From: Tunturiibacter empetritectus
GTDB taxonomy: Bacteria > Acidobacteriota > Terriglobia > Terriglobales > Acidobacteriaceae
Assembly: GCF_014201375.1 (NCBI RefSeq)
Contig: NZ_JACHDZ010000002.1
Span: 186,001-250,000 of the forward strand
DNA length: 64,000 nt
Direction of reading: 5' to 3'
Under the pieces are notes generated by a model. That model was not told the DNA's origin. It saw nothing but the letters and a program-made list of their open reading frames with translations, and ran no database searches. Each line of letters starts with the position of its first letter. Within the stretch, counting starts at the first letter, position 1. Positions 1-11,465 of this stretch are shown piece by piece. The translations under genes and the position numbers were made by a program.

Positions 1-1
1 C

Positions 2-325
2 TACTATCAGGCAAGGGCTGGTCAACAACTCGCTCTTCAGATGGGAGTGGCCCGAATCCGGGAATATTGCATCGACCGCCTCAGTCATCTCAAACGATAT
101 CTTGCCGATGTCGGAATTACCGCGGAAGGCGCGGACGACCTGCACGGTGGATTCCTCACGATAGAAAGCCCTGCAGCGGTGTCGCTGGCAGAAACACTCG
201 AGCGCACCGGCATTACGGCAGATGCACGCGGTAATCGGTTGAGGCTCTCACCCGACTACCTCACGCCAGACAGCGCGTTACGCAAAGTGGCAACCACCCT
301 GTCATCCATCTGCGCAGCAGTCTAA
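2..325 (+). CDS. Kynureninase-like PLP enzyme (class V aminotransferase fold), C-terminal part
   Basis: The reading frame is open from the first bases of the window and ends at a TAA, so the gene begins upstream. About 107 residues are visible. They resemble the C-terminal small domain of kynureninase and other class V PLP enzymes: a helix with an arginine-rich stretch, then a HGGFLTIESP-like strand, then short alternating helices and strands ending in a helix. The catalytic lysine and cofactor-binding part lie outside the window. In this family kynureninase cleaves kynurenine to anthranilate and alanine, but the substrate cannot be judged from this fragment. An internal ATG at 41 is not likely to be the real start because the frame continues upstream of it. 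Confidence 0.6.
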   Translation, partial: YYQARAGQQLALQMGVARIREYCIDRLSHLKRYLADVGITAEGADDLHGGFLTIESPAAVSLAETLERTGITADARGNRLRLSPDYLTPDSALRKVATTLSSICAAV

Positions 326-378
326 GCAAACAATTCAAAAGGCTGTGTTCGGCTCTGAATCGATGCTCTCGCTTAAGC

Positions 379-1035
379 TTAATTGACGTGAAAGGAGTAT
401 CGAGCAACTGTCGTGAAGGAATCTTTTTCTTCTGACCTGCCCAGAATCTGTAGGCTATATTCTCCCCTGATCAGGATCCAGGGAGAAATCAGGAACGGTA
501 CAGTGTTTTGCGCGATTTTATCCGGCACCTCATCTGCGAATACTTCGACCCCGGCTGCATTTGAAATTACAAAGCGGATGCGGTAACGCTCGTCGTGAGG
601 TGGAATATCAACCAGCAGAAGATAAGGCTTTCCCGCAACGGGCGAGATGGCTGTCTGCGCCCCACCCCGGGATTCGGCATTAGTTATCGGAAAGACTTCG
701 ACCGCCTGAGGAGCAGCAGCTGTCTTGAGTCGTGGAATGACGACCAGATTTTGATAGAGCATGAAAGAGAGGCAAGCGACGGAGGCCGCAATTGCATACC
801 TCGCAGAGCGCCATCGTGAGAGGGGGGATTTCTTAACGGACGCTTGGCCGACGATCTTATCTTCCTTTATTACCGTTCTCGTAACATCAAGAAACAAGGA
901 AGTCATCTTCAGATCTTCGGCACATTCTGTGCATGAGAAAAAGTGTGCAGCAAAGTCTTCCTGCGACGCAGCAGGCATGTCACCCAGCAGATATCTTTCT
1001 ACCGCTTGGCTTTTGACTGAGCCTTCGTGGTCCAT
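379..1035 (-). CDS. Membrane protein with N-terminal zinc-finger (anti-sigma-like, zf-HC2)
   Basis: A protein of 218 residues if the ATG at 1035 is used; it is preceded by GGGAG at good spacing, better than a GTG at 1068. The N-terminal 50 residues contain an H-x3-C-x2-C pattern (HFFSCTEC), the hallmark of zf-HC2 anti-sigma factors. A basic stretch is followed by a single membrane segment near residue 85-105 and a roughly 110-residue extracytoplasmic part of beta-rich character. It lies 49 bases after the CHAT gene on the same strand and is probably co-transcribed with it. No sigma factor gene is adjacent, so an anti-sigma role is inference from the zinc motif. The C-terminal domain is not recognised. 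Confidence 0.6.
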   Translation of the reverse strand: MDHEGSVKSQAVERYLLGDMPAASQEDFAAHFFSCTECAEDLKMTSLFLDVTRTVIKEDKIVGQASVKKSPLSRWRSARYAIAASVACLSFMLYQNLVVIPRLKTAAAPQAVEVFPITNAESRGGAQTAISPVAGKPYLLLVDIPPHDERYRIRFVISNAAGVEVFADEVPDKIAQNTVPFLISPWILIRGEYSLQILGRSEEKDSFTTVARYSFHVN

Positions 1036-1084
1036 TCTGACTCCCGCCTTCATATTAGATGGTGACACGCAGAATCTAAACGTT

Positions 1085-3628
1085 TCAGTGATTGAAGGTT
1101 ATCTTTTGTGTTGAAGGGTACTTATAGGATGATCCGGCACCCTCGTATAGGACGAAAGGGGCCCAAAAGAAAGGCCGGCTATAAGCGCTTTGGGAGTGCA
1201 ATAGCGATAGTTTTGCAGAGCGAAGAGCCAGTTCTGGCTCCTCCCCTCGGGCGATAGCGGCATAGAAAACATCCATCAGCTTAGGAGTCGAAGCGTCGTT
1301 GACTTCCCATAAGGAGGCGACAACATTATGCGCGCCAGCGCGCAGGAACGCCCACGAGAGTCCGACCAACCCTTCCGAGGAGTAGATTCTTTTGCCGGCG
1401 CTATCACAAGCAGAAATCGTTACCAGCTTGGCATACAACCTCGTACTGGCAATATCGCGGGCGAGCAGGTTCGGAGAATTGGCCTGCCCTGAAAGTAAAA
1501 TGGCTGAGTTGAGAGGGGTTACCCGGTCTGCTTTGCCATGAGCGACAAAGTGTATGAGATCGTATTGCTCTGGCTTTGCCCTAAAGTAAGCCTCAGGAGT
1601 GGCTTTTCCGCCAGAGACAATGGTCTCCTGCTCAGGTGCAAAGTGACTTTTGATCAGCATGATCTCTTCCTCTGCATGAGGAAGAGGCGGATAGTACGCA
1701 AGTGGCAAAGGGTCCCCGATCAAAAGCAATTTCCTTTGTTTCTGCCTTATTACCTCTCTCTCTTGATGACCCCCGTAAGCCAGTAACGCAGCAGAACTTG
1801 CAGTTGTAACCGACACGTCTTCAATCCAGTAGTGCGGAACTTTCGATGTCGTTATGAGAGTCTCGAAGTTCACGCCACATAGCTCTTCGTCCGGAACGAT
1901 GACGACTCTTGACTGCGGCGCAATCAGGGATTCAACCGGAGCGATCAGGATCTGGTACAACTCCTTGCCTTCTTCATCACCTTTATCCAGCGAGCTGAAC
2001 GCCCCAGTCAGATGATTCCGATAGGCATCAACCAGCGGACGAATCTTATCCTCGCCCGGAAGAATATACAAGTGTGATTCTTTTGCCTGAAACGTCCAGA
2101 GGTAGCTTTTGTGGGGGCCCAACCAGTACGAGAGGATCGTATGCCCCGATCGGCCTGCAACTTTCCTTGCCTGAGCCAGACTTATGCCTCGAGAACCTAG
2201 CCGATTCCTCGAGTAGAACTCTTCGGTCAGTGTCCGGGCCTTATGCATCTCTGTCACTTTGAACGCTTTATCGGTCTGCTTCCTTTCGATAAGAAAATCG
2301 ATGTAGTCGTCATAGATAGCTTTTTCATTCGTGGGAAAGGAGAGTTTAAACTCTTCACGATTCAGCAATCCACGTTGAGTGTCCAGCGACGCGATCGCTT
2401 CCTCGAAGTGCATTTCTGCTGCTTGGAAATGATTCTGCTGAGTGTCCAGCGTAGCAAACGTCGATAGCGCTTGGGCCTCCAGAAGCGGACTGGCTCTTCG
2501 ATCATGGACAACCCTCATCAAACATCGCTCAGCGGCTTCATAATCCTGCCTCAGCGAGGCGATCTGCGCCTCATTGACCAGCGAGTAAAGCTCTGTTTCG
2601 TGATCACCCATCGCCCTCTCGATCTCTAGAGATCGTTTGTTGTAGCCTTCCGCCGCCCCATAATTTTTCCGTTCGATCTGAATTTGAGCGAGATCTATCA
2701 GGGCATACGCCTCTTCCTGGCGGTTGCCCAATTGTTCTGCCAGTTCCAACGCTCGCTGGTAAGAGGTCTCCGCCGTTCTGAGATCGTGTTGCATAAAGTG
2801 GATCGCAGCAATGCTCATCAGCGCCGTCTTTTCGTCCGCAGGCAATCCAAGTCGATGGGATTCGCTGGCTGATTCATCGAAGAGTTCAGAAGCACGATCA
2901 AGGTCGCCTATCTGAAGGTAAGCCCAGCCCAGGTTGCCCGTCGTTCTGACGATCAAGGATTGCGCATTCAATTTCTTAGCTGCCGCTAGCGATTCACTAA
3001 AGTAGTCCGCCGCGTCGACGTAGCGGTTTTGGGACATTTTAAGCATCCCGAGATTTCCCAGTGCCTTGCTTGCCCCAAATGTGAGGCCACTATCTAGCGC
3101 AAGGTTGAGTGCGTTATGAAAGAGCCGCTCTGATCCAACCGGATCGTGCCGGAAAACTGCCAACTTCCCTTCACCCAGATCAAGATCGACCCTGACCCCA
3201 GGCAATCTCGCACCGGGCATACTCTCTGTACGCGCGAACATCTCCGCGGCTTGAGGAAGCATCTGCAAATTGCTTTCAGCGGTACCCTGTAGTGTGCTTC
3301 TACGGGCTTGAAGTTCGGGATCACTCGGTTCGCCAGGGTCCACAGCCTCCAGCACGGTTAGAGAGTCCTGGGAACGGCCCTGCCACATCAGTATCTCGGC
3401 TTCAAGCAAGCGAAAGCGCCAAATCGAATTAGTATCTCTTTTGTCTATCTTCGCGAGCGCGTCACTCGTTTCACTTAGTGACTCCCTTAGATCGCCGCGC
3501 TGTAGAGAACTCTCCGCCGCTCGATAAGCCGTGCTCAGGACGAAGGGGCTTGGTGCTCTTCTGCACCCTGTATCCAGCAGTAAAGAGAGTACAAACGAAG
3601 TTTTCAGCTTACGGATACCAGTTGCCAT
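1085..3628 (-). CDS. TPR-repeat protein with C-terminal CHAT (caspase-like) peptidase domain
   Basis: The protein has 847 residues from the ATG at 3628. The start is followed by a short basic then hydrophobic stretch ending in a Cys (LLLDTGC), which could be an atypical lipoprotein signal, although Asp at -3 is unusual. Residues of about 40-450 are tandem TPR-like helices. The last third is a CHAT domain with both catalytic residues in place: His697 in the motif FVAHGK and Cys741 in ISACDSAG, followed by the conserved GLVGLSWAFLRAGA segment. CHAT domains are clan CD cysteine peptidases related to caspases and separase. The gene overlaps the upstream gene by 20 bases and is followed by the zinc-finger membrane protein, so the three look like one transcription unit. 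A TTG at 3661 would add 11 residues and is less likely. Confidence 0.85.
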   Translation of the reverse strand: MATGIRKLKTSFVLSLLLDTGCRRAPSPFVLSTAYRAAESSLQRGDLRESLSETSDALAKIDKRDTNSIWRFRLLEAEILMWQGRSQDSLTVLEAVDPGEPSDPELQARRSTLQGTAESNLQMLPQAAEMFARTESMPGARLPGVRVDLDLGEGKLAVFRHDPVGSERLFHNALNLALDSGLTFGASKALGNLGMLKMSQNRYVDAADYFSESLAAAKKLNAQSLIVRTTGNLGWAYLQIGDLDRASELFDESASESHRLGLPADEKTALMSIAAIHFMQHDLRTAETSYQRALELAEQLGNRQEEAYALIDLAQIQIERKNYGAAEGYNKRSLEIERAMGDHETELYSLVNEAQIASLRQDYEAAERCLMRVVHDRRASPLLEAQALSTFATLDTQQNHFQAAEMHFEEAIASLDTQRGLLNREEFKLSFPTNEKAIYDDYIDFLIERKQTDKAFKVTEMHKARTLTEEFYSRNRLGSRGISLAQARKVAGRSGHTILSYWLGPHKSYLWTFQAKESHLYILPGEDKIRPLVDAYRNHLTGAFSSLDKGDEEGKELYQILIAPVESLIAPQSRVVIVPDEELCGVNFETLITTSKVPHYWIEDVSVTTASSAALLAYGGHQEREVIRQKQRKLLLIGDPLPLAYYPPLPHAEEEIMLIKSHFAPEQETIVSGGKATPEAYFRAKPEQYDLIHFVAHGKADRVTPLNSAILLSGQANSPNLLARDIASTRLYAKLVTISACDSAGKRIYSSEGLVGLSWAFLRAGAHNVVASLWEVNDASTPKLMDVFYAAIARGEEPELALRSAKLSLLHSQSAYSRPFFWAPFVLYEGAGSSYKYPSTQKITFNH

Positions 3629-4451
3629 TTGTGACCGGCCCAGTGACTGCCAAAGATCCAACTACGGGACTTCCCAATTCTACCCGTAGCATCGTGAGGC
3701 GCTTCGTGTCAGCCGAACAAAACAGCTCTGCAAGATAAACACTGCCAAAGTGTGGTATGTGGATTGCGTAACCGTAAGGAAGTTCCTGTAAAGAAACTGT
3801 TGATTTCGCCGTTCGGACGCTCTTCACCAAACTGCTATGTAAAACGCCGTGGGAATGTTCCCAGCCCGTCCCGGTTGGCGCCAACATTCCCTTATCCAGC
3901 TTTGCTGGAATATCAGAGTCAACGCCATTCCACAGATATCGAACTTTTGCAGGGGCATTTTTCGGGGCTTTTACCTTAGAGCTGCTTCTTTGGTGCTGGT
4001 AATGATCTAGCAGAGTTGAGTAGGTTTTGTGACGTGCAAACAGATCGTCATCTAGCTCTACTTCAACAGGTTGACCTGCAATCTTCAGATTCACAAAAGA
4101 GCTTCCGAGCGGTATGATTTCCGGCTCATCGACTCCATTGTGTCTTGAGGACAACCGCCCGATGACAGCATCTGCCGTAATTACGTCCAGAATATTCAGG
4201 CCTTCCACCGCGCAACTTACCGATGTGTTATGAGACCCGTCTTCGCCCTTGATCCCACTGATGTGGGTGCGAGCTGAACGATAAGAGACCAAATGCTTAA
4301 AATTGTAATTACTTGATTCTGCCGAGGCGGTGCCTCCGACAATAGGAAGAGAGGTCGCGGCATGGCTGCCTAATTCTGCCTGGTAAGGCTGCGTGATCCT
4401 GCCACCGATTGCGAAACCATGCGCGTTGAAAAGAAAAACCTTTCCACTCAT
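3609..4451 (-). CDS. Conserved protein of unknown function, first gene of CHAT operon
   Basis: 280 residues with no signal peptide or membrane segment; the composition suggests a beta-rich soluble protein. The ATG at 4451 has GGAGCG seven bases upstream. The N-terminus (KVFLFNAHGFAIGGRI), the internal LPIVGGTAS and the segment LNILDVITADAVIGRL look like conserved blocks of a family I have seen as hypothetical proteins, but I cannot name a domain. It overlaps the start of the TPR-CHAT gene by 20 bases, which suggests translational coupling and a shared task, possibly as partner or substrate of the CHAT peptidase. That role is inference only. Confidence 0.6.
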   Translation of the reverse strand: MSGKVFLFNAHGFAIGGRITQPYQAELGSHAATSLPIVGGTASAESSNYNFKHLVSYRSARTHISGIKGEDGSHNTSVSCAVEGLNILDVITADAVIGRLSSRHNGVDEPEIIPLGSSFVNLKIAGQPVEVELDDDLFARHKTYSTLLDHYQHQRSSSKVKAPKNAPAKVRYLWNGVDSDIPAKLDKGMLAPTGTGWEHSHGVLHSSLVKSVRTAKSTVSLQELPYGYAIHIPHFGSVYLAELFCSADTKRLTMLRVELGSPVVGSLAVTGPVTNGNWYP

Positions 4452-4656
4452 ACCGAACGCTCCATTCTTTTGGGGGTGTCAAAGTGCTTATAAGAGGATG
4501 GTGTCATGAAACGATGATTCGTGACACCGCCCAAGCCTTAATGAATGAATTCTGCGTTGATGGACGGTTTTCTCGTAGAGGCTCTCGTCACCATTCTTCA
4601 ATAGCTGAGTATCGCCTCACAGAAATGGCCACTGCAAAAAATGCAGAGTCATGAAG

Positions 4657-5760
4657 TCATTTGGACCCTTCGCCTGCGCAATTCTCATATCGAGCAGCGA
4701 CTCCAGTCACCAGTGATTTCAATAACTCATTAACGTCGATTTCATGGGCCAAGGAGGCACTCTGTCCTGCCCAAAGAGCCAGCAAATCCGCCCGCCCGGC
4801 CTTTTGTGCGGGGATCGCCAGATTACGCATCAACGCTCTCTGCAGCGGATAGGGCAGAATCTCCGTGCCTGGCTGGTTCATGACACCAAGTAAATTGTTC
4901 TTGATCCCGCGAGCCAATCTCCCCGTAAATCCGCGCGTGAGTGCTGTTTGTCGAGCCGTACCCTTAAGAATCGCTTCGCGATGCAGCGGGTGAGCGCCAG
5001 AGTCTTCTGTCGCCAGAAATACGGTTCCCATCTGAACTCCCTCAGCGCCGAGCGCAAGAGCGGCAATGATTCCGCGTGCGTCTGCAATCCCACCTGCGGC
5101 AACTACGGGAATAGAGATCGCATCCACAGTCTGCGGCACGAGAGACATGGTGCCTGTCAGCGAATCTTCTGAGCTTTGCAGGAAGGAGCCTCGATGTCCT
5201 CCGGCCTCGAAGCCCGACGCGACGACGATATCGACTCCAGCTTGCTCCAATGCGGTCGCTTCGTCCATAGTTGTGGCCGTGCCGAGGGTCACGATCCCCT
5301 GCCTCTTGGCCTCTTCGAGGATCTCCGCCGGAGGAATGCCATAGATAAAAGAGAACGCCGGCACCTTTGCGTCTAGAAGGATGCGAGCTTGTGCCTCGAA
5401 GCGAATTGGCTTGTAGGGACTATGGTTAGGTTGTGTACCTCCGACTTCAGAGATATACGGAGCAAGATGCGACGCAGCCCTTTGAAAGGCTGCCGCATCG
5501 GAGGTGCGTGCTCCATCGTCCTCCATCGAGACCCAGAGGTTCATCGCAAACGGCTTCACCGTGAGCGAGCGAATCTCCGCGATCATGTCGCCGATTGCAC
5601 CGGGCTCGAACCCATGAGCACCAAATGAGCCGAGCCCGCCGAAGTTTGAAACGGCTGCAGCTAATCTCTGCGAAGAGAAGCCGCCAAGCGGACCTTGGAT
5701 GATCGGATACTCAATGCCGAGAATCTCTGCAACGCGCGTCTGATTCCATGCTTTACCCAT
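4657..5760 (-). CDS. Nitronate monooxygenase (2-nitropropane dioxygenase family)
   Basis: 367 residues, a usual length for this FMN-dependent TIM-barrel family, which oxidises alkyl nitronates to carbonyl compounds and nitrite. Recognisable parts are the N-terminal YPIIQGPLGG strand, GGLGSFGAH, the ASGFEAGGHRG segment in the middle, IPVVAAGGIADARGI and ALGAEGVQMGTVFLA, which form the FMN phosphate site. It lies 89 bases after the RidA gene as the last member of a leftward group (VOC, SDR, RidA, this gene). The substrate is uncertain: many members of the family act on propionate 3-nitronate or on unknown substrates, and some are enoyl-reductase-like. Confidence 0.85.
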   Translation of the reverse strand: MGKAWNQTRVAEILGIEYPIIQGPLGGFSSQRLAAAVSNFGGLGSFGAHGFEPGAIGDMIAEIRSLTVKPFAMNLWVSMEDDGARTSDAAAFQRAASHLAPYISEVGGTQPNHSPYKPIRFEAQARILLDAKVPAFSFIYGIPPAEILEEAKRQGIVTLGTATTMDEATALEQAGVDIVVASGFEAGGHRGSFLQSSEDSLTGTMSLVPQTVDAISIPVVAAGGIADARGIIAALALGAEGVQMGTVFLATEDSGAHPLHREAILKGTARQTALTRGFTGRLARGIKNNLLGVMNQPGTEILPYPLQRALMRNLAIPAQKAGRADLLALWAGQSASLAHEIDVNELLKSLVTGVAARYENCAGEGSK

Positions 5761-5849
5761 ACACCTGCTCCACGTCGAACTCTTCGCCGAAGCGGCCGTT
5801 CAACTTTCGTTCCGTACCGACGACCGACGACACACCAGCTTCTCATGCG

Positions 5850-6338
5850 CTAGCCCTTGACCTCGAAGATGACCTCCAACTCCACAGGCAGCCCAAGCGG
5901 AAGGCTGGCGACACCGATCACGAGACGGACAGGGAGGTTTTCTGTACCGAATACATCCCGAAACAGATCCGAAGCACCATCGGCGACACGCGGCTGATCG
6001 AAGAAGTCGCCTGATGTCGCCATGAAGATGCCTATCCGAACGACGCGTGTCACGCGATCAAGAGAACCCAGGTGCTCTTTGGCGGTGGCGAGGGCGTTCA
6101 GTGCAGCCGTCCGGGCAGCATCCTGTCCAGACTCCGCATCGAGCTCCTTACCTATCCTGCCAACATACTTCGGCTTGTGGTCGACTATTGGCAGCATGCC
6201 GCTCAGAAAGAGCAGGTTCCCCGTCTGCACCGCTTCTACATACGTGCCGAGCGGAGTCGGAGCGGCTGGAAGATGGATGCCAAGCTCTTTCAGCCGGCTA
6301 TCCACGTCAGCTGCCGAGGCACCCTTGCGGCTTACCAT
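5850..6338 (-). CDS. RidA/YjgF/Rut-C family protein
   Basis: 162 residues. The C-terminal half has the family signature with the substrate-binding Arg in NLPVRLVIGVASLPLG, followed by VELEVIFEV; the N-terminal half has LLFLSGMLP. RidA enzymes hydrolyse reactive enamine and imine intermediates released by PLP enzymes. This protein belongs to the longer subgroup with an N-terminal extension (SRLKELGIHLP) typical of Rid proteins outside the archetypal RidA clade. The ATG overlaps the stop of the upstream SDR gene by seven bases, so translation is probably coupled. Confidence 0.85.
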   Translation of the reverse strand: MVSRKGASAADVDSRLKELGIHLPAAPTPLGTYVEAVQTGNLLFLSGMLPIVDHKPKYVGRIGKELDAESGQDAARTAALNALATAKEHLGSLDRVTRVVRIGIFMATSGDFFDQPRVADGASDLFRDVFGTENLPVRLVIGVASLPLGLPVELEVIFEVKG

Positions 6339-7054
6339 CGGCCTGAGTGCGCACCGCCGTCCACGTGCAGCACCTCCCCAGTGACGTGCCGTGCTTCTGT
6401 CAGATAAACAACGGCATCAGCGACGTCCTTCGAATCGGAAATCGCGCCCATTGGCGAAAGGGTCTTCAGGAAGTCTTTCGGATTGCTCTTGTGAAGAGGG
6501 GTGTCGACCACGCCGGGCGCGACAGCATTGAAGCGGATGCTGCTCTTCGCGTATTCGCTGGCGAGGCTGACAGTAATTGCGTTGAGTCCGCCCTTGGTGA
6601 TCATCGAAATCGACGCCGGAAGTCCCGCGATGGGATTAGTGGCCAATGAGGCGGTAATGGTTGTCACGCTGCCGCCGATGCCCTGCGACAGCATCTGTTT
6701 CACCGCGAGCTGGGTGATGAAGATGAACCCTTCCAGGTTGGTAGAAACGAGATTGCGAAACTCCCCAGCGGTGTACTCCGTGAAGGGCTTAGCCGAGAAG
6801 ATGCCCGCATTGTTGACCACATGGTTGATCGAGCCAAACTTGGCAACCGCGGTCTGTGCAACCTTCTCAGCCGTAGCTGCCTGACCGATGTCTCCGTCAA
6901 CCAGCGCGAGGTTCGCGGACGGCGCGAAGCCAGCCTTGGAAACGCTGCGCGAGGTTGCAACGACGTTATAGCCGCGATCCAGAAAGGCCTGCACAATTGC
7001 GGCCCCGATACCTTGTGATGCTCCCGTTACGATGACTGTTTGATTCTTCTTCAT
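6332..7054 (-). CDS. SDR family NAD(P)-dependent oxidoreductase
   Basis: 240 residues from the ATG at 7054, which follows a strong GGAGGAAGT ribosome binding site; an in-frame start at 7150 has no such site. The Rossmann motif TGASQGIG is at the N-terminus, NNAG lies in the middle, and the C-terminal part has the VAPGVVDTP and GEVLHVDGGAHSG segments of classical SDRs. The usual YxxxK catalytic pair is altered: where Tyr-x3-Lys is expected the sequence reads SISMITKGG, so Lys is present but Tyr appears replaced by Ser or Met, which may change or weaken activity. It is the second gene of the VOC-SDR-RidA-monooxygenase group. Confidence 0.85.
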   Translation of the reverse strand: MKKNQTVIVTGASQGIGAAIVQAFLDRGYNVVATSRSVSKAGFAPSANLALVDGDIGQAATAEKVAQTAVAKFGSINHVVNNAGIFSAKPFTEYTAGEFRNLVSTNLEGFIFITQLAVKQMLSQGIGGSVTTITASLATNPIAGLPASISMITKGGLNAITVSLASEYAKSSIRFNAVAPGVVDTPLHKSNPKDFLKTLSPMGAISDSKDVADAVVYLTEARHVTGEVLHVDGGAHSGRW

Positions 7055-7100
7055 ACTTCCTCCTATATCTACTGAATTACTTGCCGCCATGATGTGGCCG

Positions 7101-7787
7101 TTATTGGGGCACCTTTTCGCCGGCCTGCTCACGCACCATGTACTCGGCATACCAGTCTTGCCAGTTGGGATCGGCTTGCCCAGTCTGCGTCTCGTGTTGT
7201 CCGTGTGCGGTCGCGGCGCGTTTCAGCGCCTGCGATAACTCGCTCACAGATGCGAACGTTGTGTCACCAGCGACACGTCCAGGCAGCCGGGTTGTAACCT
7301 CCTGCAACAACCACCCATTCCCGTCCGGATCATGGAATGTGACGAAGGAACTGTAACTGGCGTGACCCGGTGCAGGTCCGCTGACACGGCCACTCCTTCC
7401 GTCGAGCTGGAACTGAGCTCCGGGCGTGCCGGCGTGGAAGACCTCGCTAACATCGACACCGTGAGCGACGAGGTCAGAGCGCGCAGCGTCAATATCAGAG
7501 ACGATCAGATAGAGTCCCTGAGCGGAGCCGGGCGCGGCTGGTGTGATCTTTGTGCCGAACTGAACCGATCCACCCGAACCTGGTGGCGTGAATTGAACGA
7601 CCCGAAAGCCATTATCAAAGGCGAAGTCTGCGTCGAGCCGCCATCCGAGCCTCGCGTAAAACTTCTTCGCGCGATCGACATCCGAGAGGGGGATGACGAT
7701 TGCCTCCGGCTTCATGTCTACACCCGCGCCGCTAGTCACATCCGTGCGACGGGCGTCTTTTCCGGTCAACGATTCTCGCTTTTCCAT
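7101..7787 (-). CDS. VOC family (glyoxalase/bleomycin resistance fold) protein
   Basis: 228 residues. After about 24 variable residues the VOC module begins with PEAIVIPLSDVDRAKKFY and ends near FHDPDGNGWLLQEV, the usual betaalphabetabetabeta pair. A C-terminal tail of about 60 residues (WQDWYAEYMVREQAG) is seen in a subgroup of VOC proteins. VOC proteins bind divalent metals and act on small reactive or aromatic substrates; the substrate here is unknown. It is the first gene of a leftward operon whose other members (SDR, RidA, nitronate monooxygenase) suggest detoxification or catabolism of a reactive small molecule. Confidence 0.85.
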   Translation of the reverse strand: MEKRESLTGKDARRTDVTSGAGVDMKPEAIVIPLSDVDRAKKFYARLGWRLDADFAFDNGFRVVQFTPPGSGGSVQFGTKITPAAPGSAQGLYLIVSDIDAARSDLVAHGVDVSEVFHAGTPGAQFQLDGRSGRVSGPAPGHASYSSFVTFHDPDGNGWLLQEVTTRLPGRVAGDTTFASVSELSQALKRAATAHGQHETQTGQADPNWQDWYAEYMVREQAGEKVPQ

Positions 7788-8523
7788 ACCGTACCCCTCC
7801 CCAGACTTGATTTCTGCCTGTGCATCTCATCGGATTCTGTGTACCGTGGTTAGGATTCGCTGGAGGCTTGATACTTTGGGTATTGCTCTATGTGCTCTTC
7901 GTATTCCTACGAGAGTCCCGGCGACTTTCTTTATGGAACACTCCTGCGTACCGCCAGAATCGAGCGCGCCACCGCCTTCATAGAAGCCTTGCCTTTCTGC
8001 AAGGGTGGCAGAGTTGTTCATCGCTGGCAAGCACGAGCGTGGCGGTCCAAAAAACCACGTTCATACTGACTCCAATCTCGATTGCGGTTCAGAATATTAC
8101 CGGCACGCGCAAACACGAATGCGCCTGCTCGGCAAACACAGAGCGAGAAAGGAGCGGGCTAGATTCTGAGAACGGAGATAGAACTCGGTGGGGGCTGTGG
8201 AGGCGAGTAGTATGCCTGTTCAACAGCCCGCTGCGATAGAAGTCGGGTGGAGCCACTCCGTTTCCGTCATCCAGATTATGGCAACCGCAATCGGATGATA
8301 GCTTACCGCCTTCGTATCCAGCGCATCGTCTGCATCGTCCGGCAGCAGGCACGTTCCTTCGCATTCATCTGCACATCGGAAACCATGAGGCCATTGCCGG
8401 GGTCAGATAGGACACCAGCAATAAAGAGCAATGCCGAGTTGGCGTGCCGACTTCATGTCTTGCTCAATAGAATAGACGAAGTTGCCAATAGCCGGATGCA
8501 GGTTTATGACGACGACACTCTAG
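7788..8523. other. Gene-poor stretch between the VOC gene start and the gyrB stop
   Basis: No convincing gene was found in 736 bases. Several short frames exist on both strands but none has a recognisable domain together with a ribosome binding site. The + strand near 7820-7940 encodes one hydrophobic segment (FAGGLILWVLLYVLFVFL) followed by non-coding-looking sequence, so it might be the remains of a membrane protein. Promoters of the leftward VOC operon must lie close to 7790-7850. Confidence 0.4.
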
Positions 8524-11265
<2,742 letters not shown>

Positions 11266-11295
11266 TTACACACGTTCTAGCCTGACTCTCAGTGT

Positions 11296-11310
11296 CTTAA
11301 GTATAGCACG
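11296..11310 (-). promoter_or_regulatory. Possible gyrB promoter -10 element
   Basis: Reading leftward, TATACT occurs at 11300-11305, about 125 bases before the gyrB ATG. No good -35 box is evident at 17 bases. The long leader between it and gyrB contains CGCG-AAAACC-CGCG, a small inverted repeat near 11238-11251. Confidence 0.3.
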
Positions 11311-11465
11311 CTGCGGGAGGTTTGGAGCCGCTTGGGGACCTAGTTAGAGGCTGCCCTGAAGCAATTGCTGGCCCATTGGTAACCGTGGCCGGTGCTCCGA
11401 AAGTTGTACTCCCCTAACCCAAGTGGCTTGTTATGCTTCGGCTCGTAACTCCCCGAGGTGAACCA

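Noticed and set aside
3609-4451. Idea that the first gene of the CHAT operon encodes a bacterial gasdermin
   Set aside because: Length is similar, but no N-terminal Cys, hydrophobic pore helices or gasdermin-like blocks are visible, so the name is not supported.
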